DNA of 16,773 nucleotides from Baffinella frigidus (lineage: Eukaryota > Cryptophyceae > Cryptomonadales > Baffinellaceae), in NCBI GenBank assembly GCA_026770585.1, contig MU646747.1:270204-286976 (forward strand), written 5' to 3'. The notes below the pieces were generated by a model. The model saw nothing but the letters and a program-made list of their open reading frames with translations. It was not told the DNA's origin and made no database searches. The position numbers and the translations under genes are program-made. Each line of letters begins with the position of its first letter. Within the stretch, counting starts at the first letter, position 1. Shown piece by piece: positions 15,414 through 16,773 of the stretch.

Positions 15414-15806
15414 CGAAGTGGAGGGGGCTGCGTGGGTCTTCGTGGAAGCGATGGATGGGGGTGTTGCGAGTCTGGTCCCCTCAGTTTTTCCAGCACTCAG
15501 TAAATACATGAAATAGCCCCCCCTTGTCTTCTTCCATGTCTCCACGGCACGCGATTTATGGAGAAATGACAAACGAGATTTTTTTAAAATTGGTTTTACA
15601 TCTTTAAGAGGACTATTTGGCGCCGTGATTTGTGCGCGACCCCCCCGCTTTTGGGCCACCTGTTTCCTAAATTTAGATCTTAAAACATTCTGAAAGAAAG
15701 AAAGAATTTCTGCCGTGCCGAGTTGGCACGGCAGAGATTTTTTGCTTGCTATTTCTCCCAGGATTGGATCTCGCACAGCTCCACACAACCCATCCACAAA
15801 TTCAGC
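15414..15806. promoter_or_regulatory. Shared promoter region of the divergent gene pair
   Basis: About 390 bp separate the two start codons. The middle (15560-15710) is AT-rich, in contrast to both coding regions. No certain TATA box was found. The hairpin at 15710-15734 lies on the plus-strand gene's side. Confidence 0.4.
15710..15734. promoter_or_regulatory. Strong hairpin in the intergenic region
   Basis: CTGCCGTGCC (15710-15719) and GGCACGGCAG (15725-15734) pair perfectly around GAGTT. A/T-rich flanks (AATTT/AGATTT) extend the stem. It could be an operator-like palindrome or a leader hairpin of the plus-strand gene. Confidence 0.55.
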
Positions 15807-15986
15807 ATGCTGCTCGGCCTCATATTCGCCCCCGTTCTCTGGTGCCTCGGGTTCGGCTCCGCGGGCGTCGTCCAAGGCTCGATCGCAGCCGGCGTCCAGG
15901 CCGCGTTGTACGGTGCCGCCATCCCGGCCGGAGGTCTCTTCGCCTTCATGCAGTCCGCCGGCGCGATCGGGATCATGGCCTTCTGA
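15807..15986 (+). CDS. ISG12 (IFI6/IFI27)-like hydrophobic small protein
   Basis: The 59-residue product starts at the first ATG (A at -3); an in-frame stop lies upstream at 15681. After a hydrophobic N-terminus (LLGLIFAPVLWCLGF, residues 2-16) comes a Gly/Ala/Ser-rich stretch, GSAGVVQGSIAAGVQAALYG (17-36), then AIPAGGLFAFMQSAGAIGI (38-56). The GS-x-G-x5-GS-x-AA start, the central AGG and the QS-x-GA-x-G ending match the Ifi-6-16/ISG12 domain. In animals such proteins sit in mitochondrial or ER membranes and affect apoptosis and antiviral responses. It is shorter than usual (80-130 residues), because an upstream exon with a targeting signal may be missing or because it is a minimal form. CAG acceptor-like sites (15770-15780, 15803-15805) keep the exon option open. 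The role in this organism is unknown. Confidence 0.65.
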   Translation: MLLGLIFAPVLWCLGFGSAGVVQGSIAAGVQAALYGAAIPAGGLFAFMQSAGAIGIMAF

Positions 15987-16035
15987 ATCAAGCGCTCGAG
16001 GGCAAGCAGGCAAGGGCGAGTGGCGAGGAGGTTCT

Positions 16036-16227
16036 GCTGAGCGGGCGACGATGCGGCATCGTCTAGTGACCTGGCGGCAGCGCTTCGGAACGCCTCCCGC
16101 GCTCCCTAGCGACTCTTTCGGAGAGGCGCTTGCATGAGCCCCCTCGTATGATGTCTTCGGCCAGCTTTCGCGGGCTGGTCAGTGTAACACTATCACTGCT
16201 TTGGTGCGATCAATAAATCTCTCGCAA
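16036..16227 (+). repeat. Right arm of the inverted repeat enclosing the divergent gene pair
   Basis: This is the inverse counterpart of 14798-15026. It runs from CGGGCGACGATGCGGCATCG through GGCCAGCTTTCGCGGGCTGG and TCAGTGTAACACTATC to AATAAATCTCTCGCAA. It forms the 3' region of the ISG12-like gene, starting about 50 bases after the stop. No target duplication is seen outside the arms. Confidence 0.8.
16212..16217 (+). terminator. Polyadenylation signal AATAAA for the ISG12-like gene
   Basis: AATAAA lies about 225 bases after the stop codon, in CGATCAATAAATCTC, identical to the context of the opposite gene's signal. Confidence 0.55.
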
Positions 16228-16301
16228 CCACCCGATGGACGCTGTGCACAGCCTCAGTCACCATTTGAGCATTTGAGCATAACATGTTGAGCTCTTTGCG
16301 T

Positions 16302-16560
16302 CCTGCTGAGACATAGCCTGCCCCCACCCAGGCCGGCCATGTTGGTATCAACAATGGTCTCTCTCCTTGGTGATACCAACCACACCTCACCCTTCCGTAG
16401 AACGGATCCCGCAGAAAAGCCCTGCTTCCTTTCGGATCGTTGCAAGTGCATCACCTCTCTCAAGGTCCCGCTGAAACGTAGCCTCGATGAGGAAAGGAGT
16501 GGTGCCCATGTGGAAAGTGGTGCCCATGTGGAATCAGCAATGGTTTTCTCCTTACAGTGA
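16302..16560 (+). repeat. Two diverged copies of a dispersed repeat, with hairpin and 17-bp tandem repeat
   Basis: GTCCTGCTGAGACATAGCCT then AACAATGGTCTCTCTCCTT (16302-16378) recurs as GTCCCGCTGAAACGTAGCCT then AGCAATGGTTTTCTCCTT (16466-16555). Both relate to 3905-4040. GTTGGTATCA (16341-16350) and TGATACCAAC (16371-16380) form a hairpin. AGTGGTGCCCATGTGGA occurs twice in tandem (16498-16531). Confidence 0.6.
16391..16440 (-). mobile_element. SINE-A copy k, fragment
   Basis: CCTTCCGTAGAACGGATCCC, then GCAGAAAAGC, then CTTTCGGATCG correspond to the reverse of the middle of SINE-A. Tail and 5' part are absent. Confidence 0.5.
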
Positions 16561-16620
16561 CGTTTCTTCTTTCTTAGCAACTGGCTCCTGTGCACCCACC
16601 ATACGAGACACCTCTCTACT

Positions 16621-16720
16621 CCCGATTCACGTGATGTACTCCCGATTCACGTGGTGTACCCCTGTATTTAATCGCACACGCGGCCCCGCCCCGCTCTGTA
16701 TCTACACCCCCCCAGCCACT
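16621..16720 (+). promoter_or_regulatory. Promoter-like sequence at the right edge (weak)
   Basis: CCCGATTCACGTGATGTACT is repeated in tandem (16621-16640, 16641-16660), giving two CACGTG-type boxes. GTATTTAATC and GCCCCGCCCC follow. The order is promoter-like for a gene starting beyond the window, but no gene is visible to confirm it. Confidence 0.25.
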
Positions 16721-16773
16721 CCCAACCCCTCGGGAAACGCATCGCCGCAAAACGAATTCTCCCGTGACGCGAG

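Noticed and set aside
15723-15806. Upstream extension of the ISG12-like frame from 15723
   Set aside because: It begins at TTG rather than ATG and crosses the hairpin. The first ATG is at 15807.
15414-16013. N-terminal extension of the zinc-finger ORF to 330 codons
   Set aside because: This part runs antisense through the ISG12-like gene and the AT-rich intergenic region. Its product has no recognisable domain, so only the 3CxxC part is accepted.

Overview
The window looks like a repeat-rich, gene-poor stretch of a eukaryotic nuclear genome, probably from a microalga or related protist. Long degenerate arrays of the CCCTAAA/TTTAGGG telomeric heptamer occur in the interior. Two gene ends carry AATAAA. 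There are many short foldback elements and SINE-like retroposons, and there is no sign of bacterial operons or ribosome binding sites. The TTTAGGG type is shared by plants and many algae, so the lineage (cryptophyte, dinoflagellate, haptophyte or green alga) cannot be fixed from sequence alone. No dinoflagellate spliced-leader sequence was seen by eye.

Layout. 1-187 is G-rich telomere-like repeat. 188-2100 is a nest of foldback (MITE-like) elements, including an 82-bp near-perfect palindrome with a third arm copy. 2100-3200 is GC-rich with no secure gene. 3200-5600 holds many copies of two short dispersed repeats, here called SINE-A (ends in tandem CCTAAAGGA-like units) and SINE-B (about 98 bp, tRNA-like promoter boxes, AAAGCACC tail). 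5600-7070 has no convincing gene. 7075-7875 is a single-exon candidate gene for a 266-residue coiled-coil protein of unknown function. 7990-9190 holds microsatellite, a SINE-A copy with an 18-bp target duplication, and a TA-flanked MITE. 9190-12925 is degenerate CCCTAAA satellite organised into larger duplicated blocks that share a non-telomeric spacer. 12926-13376 is a foldback followed by telomeric repeats in the opposite orientation. 13403-14786 holds more foldbacks and a hexanucleotide microsatellite. 16230-16773 is repeats plus a promoter-like end.

The best candidate for a new unit is 14798-16227. Two divergently transcribed small genes lie head to head: a three-CxxC zinc-finger protein on the minus strand and an ISG12 (IFI6/IFI27)-like hydrophobic Gly/Ala-rich peptide on the plus strand. 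They are enclosed by imperfect inverted repeats of about 190-230 bp that form both 3' ends, each with an AATAAA close to its outer edge. They share a promoter region of about 390 bp with a strong hairpin. Whether this is a gene-carrying transposon or an inverted duplication of a 3' end is open.

All repeat comparisons were made by eye. No database search or structure prediction was run.
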